A stretch of 64,000 nt of DNA from G964291335 sp964291335. GTDB taxonomy: Bacteria; Chloroflexota; Dehalococcoidia; Lucifugimonadales; UBA3495. The stretch spans positions 2,666,001-2,730,000 of the forward strand of contig OZ219748.1 in NCBI GenBank assembly GCA_964291335.2, read 5' to 3'. A model generated the notes under the pieces. It did no database searches, had not been told where the DNA came from, and was given only the letters and a program-made list of their open reading frames with translations. The translations under genes were made by a program, and so were the position numbers. Below, piece by piece: positions 43,055-50,672 of the stretch. Every line of letters begins with the position of its first letter. Within the stretch, counting starts at the first letter, position 1.

Positions 43055-43411
43055 ATGCCGTCATCAACCCACTTCAGCACCTTCCTGTGGGTATTCACAG
43101 CTTTATGTCTGGCAGCCTTGACCCTGGTATTGCTGGATAATGTCCGGAATATCGCATGGGCCAAGGCTGTTGTAACCACCGGACACAGCCTGGGACGCCT
43201 GGTTTTCGTAGCAACAGCATTAACATTCATACTCGTAGAAGGAGGATATGCCTTGATTGGTTACTGGCTGCACCAACAGGACATCAAGAGGGCCCGCGAC
43301 CAGGAAAGACAGCGGCTGATGGACCGGATCCGCAACCACCCGGAGAACGAAACCACCGAGGAACTCATTGCCCGGCTTGAAGCCGAAAACAGAAACCGGA
43401 ACCAATCCTGA
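43055..43411 (+). CDS. MIGYWLHQQ-family protein 1, with two N-terminal membrane segments
   Basis: 118 residues. Two hydrophobic stretches (FLWVFTALCLAALTLVLL and GRLVFVATALTFILVEGGYALIGYW) lead to the family signature LIGYWLHQQDIKRAR and a charged helix DRIRNHPENETTEELIARLEAEN. It is the only family member with the membrane segments; the others start at MIGYW. The homology with 43755 continues to the last residue (NRNRNQS). Confidence 0.6.
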   Translation: MPSSTHFSTFLWVFTALCLAALTLVLLDNVRNIAWAKAVVTTGHSLGRLVFVATALTFILVEGGYALIGYWLHQQDIKRARDQERQRLMDRIRNHPENETTEELIARLEAENRNRNQS

Positions 43412-43417
43412 CCAGTA

Positions 43418-43438
43418 CCATCCCCAAGGAGGGGATGG
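43418..43438 (+). terminator. Stem-loop after family member 1
   Basis: CCATCCCC/GGGGATGG with loop AAGGA. A matching stem with different bases (43943-43962) follows member 3, so the structure is kept while the sequence changes. No U-tract. Confidence 0.5.
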
Positions 43439-43495
43439 CAACAGTCACCGCCTCCCCCTGACACTTCACATAAACTTTGCACCGGAGAAAAGCCA

Positions 43496-43678
43496 ATGAT
43501 CGGCTACTGGCTCCACCAACAGGACATCAAGAGGGCCCGCGCCAAAGCCCGGGATGAAGAACGACAGAAGATGATAGACCGGATTCGCAGCCGCAAGGAG
43601 AACGAAACAGCAGATGAGTTCATTGCACGTCTGGACGCGGAATTAAAGGCGGAGACCGAACCGGAAAACAGAGTCTGA
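43496..43678 (+). CDS. MIGYWLHQQ-family protein 2
   Basis: 60 residues: MIGYWLHQQDIKRARAKA, then a charged helix with DRIRSRKENETADEFIARLDAEL. GGAG lies 10 bp before the ATG inside a leader that is repeated before member 4 (CTGACACTTCACATAA). The amphipathic, aromatic start suggests peripheral membrane or protein binding. Confidence 0.6.
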   Translation: MIGYWLHQQDIKRARAKARDEERQKMIDRIRSRKENETADEFIARLDAELKAETEPENRV

Positions 43679-43754
43679 CCGGAAAGATGAAAAAGGGGCG
43701 GCAGTTTTGCCGCCCAGGTTATTCCAAACCAACTCAATACGTCGGAGAAACGCA

Positions 43755-43937
43755 ATGATCGGCTACTGGCTGCACCAGCAGGACATCAAAAAGGCCAGAG
43801 AAGAATCCAGAGACGAAGGCCGTAAAGAAGCAGAACAACGATTGATGGACCGGATCCGCAACCATCCGGAGAACGAAACCACCGAGGAACTCATTGCCCG
43901 ACTCGAAGCGGAAAACAGGAACCGGAACCAATCCTGA
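43755..43937 (+). CDS. MIGYWLHQQ-family protein 3
   Basis: 60 residues. Starts MIGYWLHQQDIKKAREES and ends exactly like member 1 (NHPENETTEELIARL, then NRNRNQS), so one is a recent partial copy of the other. GGAG lies 8 bp upstream. Confidence 0.6.
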   Translation: MIGYWLHQQDIKKAREESRDEGRKEAEQRLMDRIRNHPENETTEELIARLEAENRNRNQS

Positions 43938-43942
43938 CCGGC

Positions 43943-43962
43943 GCCACCCCCAAAGGGGTGGC
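43943..43962 (+). terminator. Stem-loop after family member 3
   Basis: GCCACCCC/GGGGTGGC with loop CAAA, at the same distance from its gene as the stem at 43418. Confidence 0.5.
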
Positions 43963-44026
43963 AGCAGCAGGCACCGCCTCCCCCCCCTGACACTTCACAT
44001 AAGCTGGTTGCACCGGAGAAAAGCGA

Positions 44027-44521
44027 ATGATCGGCTACTGGCTGCATCAGCAGAACGTCAAAAGAGCCCGCGCCGAGGAACAACAACGGATGGCAGCCAG
44101 CATCCGCGGCCAGATTCACAACCGCCGGGAGAAGGAAACAATGGATGAGTTAGTTGCACGGCTGGACGCTGAACTCGAATCGGCAAGCAGGCCGGAAAAC
44201 GAACTCCGCGCCCCAATCGCGGCGGCGGCGGGAAAACGAGAGGAAGTAGAACAACTCGCAGACGAATGGGAACGAAACCGACCTCGTGGTGTGGACGTAG
44301 TTGAAATGGCAAAACACCCGGCATACCAGCGCATTATTGAGATAGGAGTTCCAGCGGTGCCGTGGCTGCTGGCCCGCTTGGAGCAAAGCCCAAATCACTG
44401 GTTCCTGGCACTCCACGCAATTACCGGAGCTACCCCGGTGCCCGCTGAAAGCCAGGGCAAGGTCAAGGACATGGCTCGCGCCTGGATTAACTGGGGACGG
44501 AAAAACGGATATTGGTGGTAA
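44027..44521 (+). CDS. MIGYWLHQQ-family protein 4, fused to a conserved HPAYQ...WG domain
   Basis: 164 residues. The N-terminal 55 residues are the family helix (MIGYWLHQQNVKRARAEE, then MDELVARLDAEL). The C-terminal domain AKHPAYQRIIEIGVPAVPWLLARLEQ, HWFLALHAITG, and MARAWINWGRKNGYWW is widely seen as a small separate protein next to DUF7689 genes, a probable toxin-antitoxin-like pair. Here the DUF7689 gene follows after 5 bp, which supports the pairing. The fusion of the two domains is unusual. Confidence 0.7.
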   Translation: MIGYWLHQQNVKRARAEEQQRMAASIRGQIHNRREKETMDELVARLDAELESASRPENELRAPIAAAAGKREEVEQLADEWERNRPRGVDVVEMAKHPAYQRIIEIGVPAVPWLLARLEQSPNHWFLALHAITGATPVPAESQGKVKDMARAWINWGRKNGYWW

Positions 44522-44526
44522 GCGCG

Positions 44527-45003
44527 ATGTGGATTGACGAACAGTTTCCCAGTCTGGAGTCAGTCGATTACCAAGTCACCAGTGCACCGGATGACGACTA
44601 TAACTGCATAGCTTACGCCGCTGGCGACCGATCCAACTGGTGAAGCCACGCCGGCGAGTACCATTGGCCCAACGATCGACGGGGACCGTCGATTGACAGT
44701 TTGATTGAGGTATTCACAGGGCTCGGGTTTGAGATTTGTGACAACGGAGAAGAAGCAACCGGCTTCGATAAGGTAGCCCTCTATGCCAAAGATGGCAACT
44801 GGACTCATGCTGCCGTTCAACTACCTGGTGGAGACTGGTCCAGCAAGCTGGGACCGGACGAGGACATCAGACACGCCACACTCCAGGCACTGGCCAGTGA
44901 GTCCTACGGAACCGTTCACTGCTGCATGCGGCGCCCCAGCCGCACCGTCAGTGGAGAACCAACCGGCGCCGGTATTTCAACAGACCAGGAGAACCGCCCA
45001 TGA
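44527..45003 (+). pseudogene. DUF7689-like protein stopped by TGA at a conserved tryptophan
   Basis: From ATG 44527 the frame reads YNCIAYAAGDRSNW and meets TGA at 44641, then continues SHAGEYHWP, KVALYAKDGNWTHAAVQLPGGDWSSKLGPDEDIRH, YGTVHCCMRRP to 45003. The family has a second Trp at the stopped position (RWW or NWW). Cys and His of NCIA and THAA, the probable active residues, are intact. The next gene starts with an ATGA overlap at the end of this frame, as in intact operons, so the stop is recent, a base-calling error or read through. Confidence 0.75.
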
Positions 45004-45230
45004 TCGGCCACTGGCTGCACCAGCAGGATCTCAAAAGAGCGTATGAAAAAAGCTACTGGGAAAACTTCGAAATAGCCCGCGACCGGGAAAGACGAAGGAT
45101 CAAAGCTATCATCCAGGAAGCAATCGACACCAGCCAACCCGACGAAACCGAAGACGAACTGATTGCCCGGATTGAGTCCGCCATCAAATCAGGAAAAGAA
45201 CCGGCAGCGCATCAAAAGAACTGCCAATAA
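45000..45230 (+). CDS. MIGYWLHQQ-family protein 5
   Basis: 76 residues: MIGHWLHQQDLKRAYEKSYWENFE, then a charged helix with QPDETEDELIARIESAI, the same end pattern as in members 1-4. The ATG overlaps the preceding stop by 4 bp. It is the most diverged member. Confidence 0.6.
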   Translation: MIGHWLHQQDLKRAYEKSYWENFEIARDRERRRIKAIIQEAIDTSQPDETEDELIARIESAIKSGKEPAAHQKNCQ

Positions 45231-45453
45231 TCGGACGCCGGCCCCGGCGTAAAAACACCGATGCAGGAACCCCTCCGGACTCAGGACGACATGCGCACGC
45301 CCCGCCCCCGGCGGTGAACTCCGGAGCCGACGAAAGCTTGCCCGGCGAAGTCCGACAAGCAACCCCCACCGAGGGCGACCACGACGACCCTATCTCCACA
45401 GAGCAACTCCTTCCACTGCGCGCTAGCAAGTGTGTTACCAAAAAACGCCGGAA

Positions 45454-45503
45454 CATCCCGCAAAATGCCTCTCAGGGCGAAATAAGGCCAGATCCGGCAA
45501 AAG
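45454..45503 (+). repeat. Dispersed repeat R, copy e
   Basis: Contains CTCAGGGCGAAATAAGGCC, closest to copies c and d. It lies 36 bp before element E copy 3, as copy c lies before E copy 1. Confidence 0.7.
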
Positions 45504-45538
45504 ACCGGAGAGACTATCCGGCCGGCAGACAGACCACC

Positions 45539-45838
45539 CTGCCGGCAAAAATCGCCGTTTTCCCTTACATGGGGAAAAAACGGGGGGTATAAAATTTTGC
45601 ATTAGATCCCGTTATTTCGTTAAATCGTTAAATGTTCTAATTTTGGACGATGAATTTATATCTGAAAAAGAGAGAAATCAGAACGGAATTCATTTAACGA
45701 GAAATTTCCCTTCGTTAAATTGTTAAATATGACTAAGACTGCCGCGACCTTGTGGTGAATTCGTAAACGCTCAAATCTTTCCCATGTAAGGAAAACCGCC
45801 AAAATTTGCCCGTCATTTGACCGGGTATCGTAATTTTC
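45539..45838. repeat. AT-rich dispersed element E, copy 3
   Basis: 300 bp match to copies 1 and 2, with the CGTTAAAT words and the GTTCTAATTT/ATCAGAAC pair (one change in the right arm). The minus-strand 44-codon frame ending SLNEFRSDFSLFQI is again open. Confidence 0.88.
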
Positions 45839-46426
45839 AACATACACACGAGGGGCGAAACAGGCCGGATCCGGGCGTCAAACCCCTGAAACCGGGAAAA
45901 CAAGGCTGCCGGCGCAAGGTCTTTTAAGAACAGCCAGCGCCGGCAGTTACAATCACCCAAAAAACCAATCCTGATGCAGCGCAAATCATCCGGCGGCCCT
46001 ACCCACAACCGGAGATACCGCCGCGTGAAGTCGGCGCACCGGACCCGGAACCGGCAGCGCCACTCCTCCCCCGGCGTCAGCCGCTCCCCGAACCGCGAGA
46101 ACCCCACCGGAATTACTGACGCCAATCCCTGCCAAATGCACCTCCGGTTGAACCAGGACACACAACGCTCGAATAGTCATGAGCAACCACGCATCTACCG
46201 CCGGAATCCTCGACCCGGGTATGTCAACCTTCCCTGACCGGGAGACAACTGCCCGGGTGAACAAGCCCCCCCTGCAATATTCCACGCTTCGGAACCCCTT
46301 GGCAGGCCCCCTCTATTCCAGGTCAGGACAATACTCCGTCAGCGCCTCATAACCCTTTCGGAAACCCTCAAAAACGAAACGACTCAGGGACTCAACCATG
46401 GTCCTACAATACGACAAGGAGAAAAA
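45839..46426. other. Gene-free stretch after element E copy 3
   Basis: No convincing gene. A 9-bp inverted repeat TGCCGGCGC lies at 45907-45945. A TACAAT box at 46405-46410 is a likely -10 for the 46427 gene, giving a leader of about 10 nt. Confidence 0.55.
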
Positions 46427-46747
46427 ATGACGATCGACCGGCAACGAAACAGAGCGGACATCGAACGCTGGAGCAAGCAGGGCTTTAACATCTCCGACCA
46501 GGACATCGAAGAACTGAAGCGCATACGACCGAACGACCCCGAAGACATACCCGAGCTGAACTACGAAAGCGACGTTCATGCCCAGGTAGCCCGGGCGCTG
46601 GAAACCCGGAACATCGAACTGCTGCTGGAAATCAGCCGGGAAACCAACGAATGGCTGGAACCCCGGGAACAGAAGACCGCCAGAGAGTACCTCATCTGCG
46701 CCGCTTACGACGCCATTTGCCAAATACCCCTGCCCCCACTCCCGTAA
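46427..46747 (+). CDS. Hypothetical acidic helical protein
   Basis: 106 residues: DIERWSKQGFNISDQDIEELKRI, HAQVARALETRNIELLLEISRE, REYLICAAYDAICQI. All-helical and acidic; no family recognised. AAGGAG lies 6 bp before the ATG. Confidence 0.6.
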   Translation: MTIDRQRNRADIERWSKQGFNISDQDIEELKRIRPNDPEDIPELNYESDVHAQVARALETRNIELLLEISRETNEWLEPREQKTAREYLICAAYDAICQIPLPPLP

Positions 46748-46813
46748 TACCGGCAGAAAAGCCGGTCTGCTATCATCAGCCCGAACCCCCTGAACTCCAC
46801 CGGAGAATCGACA

Positions 46814-47155
46814 ATGAACCACCCGGACAAACACGCGGTCGTCTGCCAATGCTGTGGACAATCCTGGGAATACCGAACCTGGCATCACCTGAAAGCTCAC
46901 GAAGCCGAACTGGAAGCCCACGGCCACGACCATGAACTTGAATCGGATTGCGCCTTTGATATCATCCTGTCCCTGACCGACGAGGAGATGGACGAAGATA
47001 CCGGCGCAACCACGGTTACCTACCAACTAGGCATTCAGTACAACCTATGCCTGCCTTACCAGTCCGAACCGGACCGGGAACCCGAACCAACCCGAAAAGT
47101 CCGCCGCAGATTCGCCGGTTTCCGGCGGCTGCCATTACCGGCTCAAAAGGGGTGA
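46814..47155 (+). CDS. Small protein with CxxC...H-H zinc-like N terminus
   Basis: 113 residues. The N terminus VVCQCCGQSWEYRTWHHLKAHEAE has a CxxC-type pair and two His in a C2H2-like spacing, reminding one of the 14477-16021 group. An acidic middle (LTDEEMDEDTG) and a basic end (TRKVRRRFAGFRRL) follow. GGAG lies 9 bp before the ATG. It is 3 bp ahead of the next gene. Confidence 0.58.
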   Translation: MNHPDKHAVVCQCCGQSWEYRTWHHLKAHEAELEAHGHDHELESDCAFDIILSLTDEEMDEDTGATTVTYQLGIQYNLCLPYQSEPDREPEPTRKVRRRFAGFRRLPLPAQKG

Positions 47156-47158
47156 ATA

Positions 47159-47425
47159 ATGCCCACCGAAAACTATCATAACCTGTTGTCGTCCATCAGC
47201 CCCGGACAGCAATTGCACAACGTCAACCGGCGCAGCGCCATCGGCGCCATCGCCGCTGCGCAGCAGGAAGACCTCATTACGGATCAGGAAGCAAGGGAAA
47301 TGCTCCAAACCCTCGCAGCCGTTTTCGTCATCGGAGAAATCAATGCGGTGGTCAGCGGCTTTTTTACCCCGGACGATGCCGGCCGACTGGGCCGCCGCTT
47401 CGGACCTGAAAATCCATACACCTGA
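47159..47425 (+). CDS. Small hypothetical protein
   Basis: 88 residues: GQQLHNVNRRSAIGAIAAAQQEDLITDQEAREMLQTLAAVFVIGEINAVVSGF-like helical content, no motif recognised. It starts 3 bp after the previous gene stops (AAGGGGTG as a weak site), so the two are an operon. Confidence 0.5.
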   Translation: MPTENYHNLLSSISPGQQLHNVNRRSAIGAIAAAQQEDLITDQEAREMLQTLAAVFVIGEINAVVSGFFTPDDAGRLGRRFGPENPYT

Positions 47426-47575
47426 AACTCCATACCCGAATAATGACCAAAACCCCTGTACGTGAGCCCTCAGGATCAAGCATAATTACCTTATCCTGGG
47501 AACTGGCGGCCCCCCGATCCGGGATGTAAAGAACGCCGATACCCGGCTGACCGGCCCAGGGGCGCAGGAATAACC

Positions 47576-47607
47576 CTTTGCGGCGCTAACGCGCCGAGGA
47601 TTGAAAC
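47576..47607 (+). CRISPR. Solitary CRISPR-repeat-like sequence ending GATTGAAAC
   Basis: A stem CGGCGC-TAAC-GCGCCG is followed by AGGATTGAAAC, the classic 3' handle of many type I/III repeats. I found no second identical copy; a weak relative with AAAGATTGAAACGCC is at 53004-53023. The gap 47426-47729 also holds a hairpin CCCGGCGG/CCGCCGGG near 47630. Confidence 0.35.
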
Positions 47608-47729
47608 GCTGTAGTTATGATGGTGAAACACCCGGCGGCAACCCCGCCGGGCATAACCCCCGACCCGGCGCCAAAGCCTGCAGAACAACAGAGTTGAGAA
47701 TAGACATAGTGATTACCAGCCCCATCGAA

Positions 47730-48005
47730 ATGCGGCTTGAACGTTATGAGCAGAGGCTGCATGAAAAAAACGCATTATTGCGCCTCTTTACTCCGTCTGA
47801 TGCCGGTATTGTATCTACGAAAGACATTCGCGCCGCGGTAGCCGGAGACCTGGGCATCGCTGTTTCCGAACTTACACGTGGGAGAGGATGGAAAACATTG
47901 TTCCTTGAATCGTTCCCACATGCGACTGCCATATCAATTCCGGGTTATTCCGGTAAAAACACGAAATTGGCAGCATGGCAAGGTATTGATTTCCGGTCTT
48001 TGTGA
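47730..48005 (+). CDS. Small hypothetical protein, start uncertain
   Basis: 91 residues from ATG 47730: RLERYEQRLHEKNALLRLF, DIRAAVAGDLGIAVSELTRGRGWKTLFLESF. More AT-rich than its surroundings. Upstream in-frame GTG (47709) or TTG codons are possible starts; none has a strong site. No family recognised. Confidence 0.4.
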   Translation: MRLERYEQRLHEKNALLRLFTPSDAGIVSTKDIRAAVAGDLGIAVSELTRGRGWKTLFLESFPHATAISIPGYSGKNTKLAAWQGIDFRSL

Positions 48006-48851
48006 TAAGGTCAGAGAACAAAGTGGAAAACCGATTCCAATAACCGTCAGAACGAAACAAATCACCTGGCAGCAACCCCCACACCGGAAATGATCAACTC
48101 CTCCAATGCTGCAATGCTGCAATGATCCCCGGATCCACAGCGCCGATGGGGAAATACAATTTCAGGGAGCAGGGCATCACCGCTCCCACAGCGCCGGAAT
48201 TATCGGCCACCCGGGAAACGGCAAAAATCCGGAACTGCCGGGAATGAGAGAAATCCCCCCGGCCGCAAACTCAATACCGAACACAGGTGTGCGCCAAATG
48301 GGCAACAGAGCCGAGAAATGCCCCAAAAAAACTGCCTGCCTCAGGCTGCAGGGTCTCCGGGCCAACTGCAAAAGCTGCCGGGGCCGGGGGAAACGCCGCC
48401 CCGAACCGGTTCCGGCGCCCCTGACCCCCCTGAACATTGATACTCCAGCACCGACTCCCCACCCCCGCGCTCAGGCGTCAGTCCGGTGGGATAAACAAAA
48501 AGGACGTTTTGTCCGTTCCGGCGGGCCCGACCCCCGGATGGACCAAACCCGGTAACCCCGGGGGAAACAATCACGCCGGGCATCCCCGACTGTGGCAGAT
48601 CTACCAGCGCACGGATACCCCATACGCGGAACCGGAGATAGCCGGGAGCTACCCGGCAAAAAACCGGAATCGGGCCGGGAACGACGCGCCAAATACTCTC
48701 CACAAACGCCCGGATACCCCTGAAAGTTTGACAACCAACAGCTGACCTGATATGAACCAGGCAGAAACCCCGTAATGCCGAAGTGAACGACAGGACAACG
48801 GGAACCGGGAAAGAAAAACGCGCTGCCCCAACCCACAGCGCCGAGGAAGCC
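48006..48851. other. Gene-free stretch with one copy of repeat H
   Basis: No gene supported on either strand. Repeat H copy 1 lies at about 48308-48422: GAGAAATGCCCCAAAA, then a GCCTGC and TGCAGG hairpin, then CTGCCGGGG and GGAAACGCC. A matching copy is at 53034-53135. Confidence 0.55.
48308..48422 (+). repeat. Dispersed repeat H, copy 1
   Basis: Shares GAGAAATGCCCCAAAA, GCAAAA-CTGCCGGGG and GGAAACGCC with 53034-53135 in the same order and spacing; the middle part is a variable hairpin. Confidence 0.65.
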
Positions 48852-49577
48852 ATGAACCTGCCTTACACCAGTACAACTCAAACCATCCCGCTACCCTACC
48901 CACCGGAGAAAGCGCCTGAAGATATGACCAGCGCCGAACATCTGGCCGAAACCGGCAGCATGCACGCCCTTAAATACCACCTCGGCAGCCCGGAATCAAC
49001 CGTTGTCAAAGCGGAACGTTACCTGGTAATGGACCGCCGCGAGCCCGGCCCGGGCCACCGGGTCCCGGACCTGCTGGTTGCCTTCAATGCCGACCCGGAA
49101 CTCTACGAACGGAACAACGGATATATCGTTTCCGAACAGGGAAAACCGCCGGACTTCGTACTGGAGATCGCCTCACCCTCCACCAGAGCGGTGGACAACA
49201 CCATCAAGCGGGAATTCTATGCCCGACTCAGGGTCAGAGAATACTGGCGCTTTGACAAAGAGGATTCTCCCAGACTGGTTAAACTGGCCGGCGACCGGCT
49301 GGCCGGGGATGCCTACCAGCCGATGCCGGTGCGCCAACTGGCGGAAGGAATATACCAGGGTTACAGTGAAGCCCTTGACCTGTTTCTCAGGTGGGAACAG
49401 GGCCGGCTGCTCTGGTACGACCCCAGGACTAACCAGCCGATCATCAGCCTGGCAACAGCGGAGCAGGGCCGGCTGCAGGAACGACAGCGCCGCATTGCAG
49501 AGCAACAGGCCAGGATACAGGCGGAACGCCGGGCAATGGCACTGGAAGAGGAAATCCGGCGGCTCCGGGAGACCTGA
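48852..49577 (+). CDS. Uma2 family PD-(D/E)XK nuclease-like protein
   Basis: 241 residues. GHRVPDLLVAFN, PPDFVLEIASPSTRAVDNTIKREFYARLRVREYWRFD and the later LVKL part form the Uma2 core, in which VPDL (Asp), VLEIASPST (Glu, with Ser in place of Lys) and the helix with KR-E-YA-LRV-EYW are diagnostic. The C-terminal end is a coiled coil (RLQERQRRIAEQQARIQAERR). Uma2 proteins occur in large numbers in Cyanobacteria and Chloroflexota; their function is not settled. ATG 48852 is chosen for the GAGGAA site 4-9 bp upstream and because the homology starts there. Confidence 0.92.
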   Translation: MNLPYTSTTQTIPLPYPPEKAPEDMTSAEHLAETGSMHALKYHLGSPESTVVKAERYLVMDRREPGPGHRVPDLLVAFNADPELYERNNGYIVSEQGKPPDFVLEIASPSTRAVDNTIKREFYARLRVREYWRFDKEDSPRLVKLAGDRLAGDAYQPMPVRQLAEGIYQGYSEALDLFLRWEQGRLLWYDPRTNQPIISLATAEQGRLQERQRRIAEQQARIQAERRAMALEEEIRRLRET

Positions 49578-49858
49578 TTCCTGGTCCAGAGCGGCGGCAT
49601 CCTGCCGGCCCCGTATAAGGGCGAGGTAAAAAAGGCCGTGGCGGGTATGTATGCCGGTACCAGGCGGTGGATATAACCCAGAACTCGGCAATGCCTGCCG
49701 ACCTGGCCGAGGCCGAGGTTATGGCAGGACGGCCGGCAGGGGCGCCCGCCACGCCTTGCCGGTACGTGCCGGGTATGCCACGGCCGGATGGCCCTGGCCC
49801 CGGTGGACTACGACAGCAGGATGTGCCGGCAATGCCGGCGGAAGATCAGCCGGGCAAC
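49578..49858. other. GC-rich spacer between Uma2 and CRISPR-like array A
   Basis: No gene supported. A further, weaker repeat-like unit may lie at 49800-49828 (ends CAGGATGTGCCG), in phase with array A to within 2 bp. Confidence 0.4.
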
Positions 49859-49948
49859 GGCAGCCCCCCCAGACTGGGGATAGACCGGGGCAGGTGTCGG
49901 TAGGCATACCGGCGTCAGCCGTTCCCCCGCAGTCGCGGGGATACCCCG
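49859..49948 (+). CRISPR. CRISPR-like array A, two type I-E-like repeats, one 32-nt spacer
   Basis: Repeat 1 is 49859-49887: CCCCCC, loop CAGA, CTGGGG, then ATAGACCG. Repeat 2 is 49920-49948: CCCCGC, loop AGTC, GCGGGG, then ATACCCCG. Both are 29 nt with the stem starting at base 6, as in type I-E repeats (which end ATAAACCG), and the spacer 49888-49919 is exactly 32 nt. Repeats differ from each other at many positions, so it is a relic or very degenerate. No cas gene is present. Confidence 0.55.
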
Positions 49949-49984
49949 ACCGGATGATAAGGCCGGCGGGTCCGGAGTTTCCGA

Positions 49985-50200
49985 ATGGACAAAAGCGGAT
50001 GGCAAATAGGGGATTTCCTGGCAGACACCCGAACCACGCCCGAATTCCGGGTATGGGGGCCAAGCGGCCCCCGGCGGGTTCTTTTCTGGGAAGCTGGCGA
50101 GGTAGTCGGAGATTTTATCCTGATGGAGGGCCGCTTCTACCGGGTAACCGGAGACGTAGGCTACAGCTATGAGGACGAGGCCCCGGCGTGGCCCGCCTAG
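49985..50200 (+). CDS. Small hypothetical protein between CRISPR-like arrays
   Basis: 71 residues: WQIGDFLADTRTTPEFRVW, RRVLFWEAGEVVGDFILMEGRFYRVTGDVG. Mainly beta with several aromatic residues. GGAG lies 8 bp before the ATG. No family recognised. Confidence 0.45.
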   Translation: MDKSGWQIGDFLADTRTTPEFRVWGPSGPRRVLFWEAGEVVGDFILMEGRFYRVTGDVGYSYEDEAPAWPA

Positions 50201-50419
50201 CCGGAAACCGGCCCACGCCGGGCGGTTAACCCGCCTGACGGCTTACGGAGAGGCAAAAAGCGGCCTGTCTTTTGCCCTGGATGGACCAGTCCTGAAAGGC
50301 AAAAAGTTAACCCCCCTGGCCTTTGTAGCCGAGGGCTTTTGCGTCAGCCAAGCGGCAACGGCGGCGACTTCAGTGGTGCGGGAACCGGAGCCGGACCCGG
50401 CCCTGGAGCCAGACGACAG
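50201..50419. other. Short gene-free stretch before array B
   Basis: Contains a stretch with two copies of AGGCAAAAAG-like words (near 50250 and 50298). No gene supported. Confidence 0.4.
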
Positions 50420-50569
50420 GGTTGCCCCGCAGGTACGGGGATCTCCCCGGTTTTCCTGCTGCTCAAGTACGCTATAACCAATTACCCCATAACTACAGGG
50501 ATATACTTGTGAAAATGCCCCATAGTAATGCTGGAATCCAGGTTCCCCCGTCGATACAGGGCAATCCCC
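50420..50569 (+). CRISPR. CRISPR-like array B, three type I-E-like repeats
   Basis: Repeats at 50420-50448 (stem CCCCGC, loop AGGT, ACGGGG), 50480-50508 (CCCCAT, AACT, ACAGGG) and 50541-50569 (CCCCGT, CGAT, ACAGGG), each 29 nt, with GGTT- or AATT-type starts. Spacers are 31 nt (50449-50479) and 32 nt (50509-50540). Repeat 1 matches the first repeat of array C at 25 of 29 positions, although the arrays are 3.5 kb apart. Confidence 0.6.
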
Positions 50570-50672
50570 CCTTACCCGCCGGATAACACCCTCAATCTCT
50601 CGATGGTTTTTTCAATGGAGTTGCCCAGCCCAGACTATCGCATTACTACCAGACAAACAGGAGTTTACCCCT

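Noticed and set aside
45974..46237. 87-codon ORF in the gap before 46427
   Set aside because: Pro/Arg-rich, no ribosome binding site, crosses an inverted repeat region.
48106..48555. 149-codon ORF in the 48-kb gap
   Set aside because: Runs through dispersed repeat H and has no start context or family resemblance.
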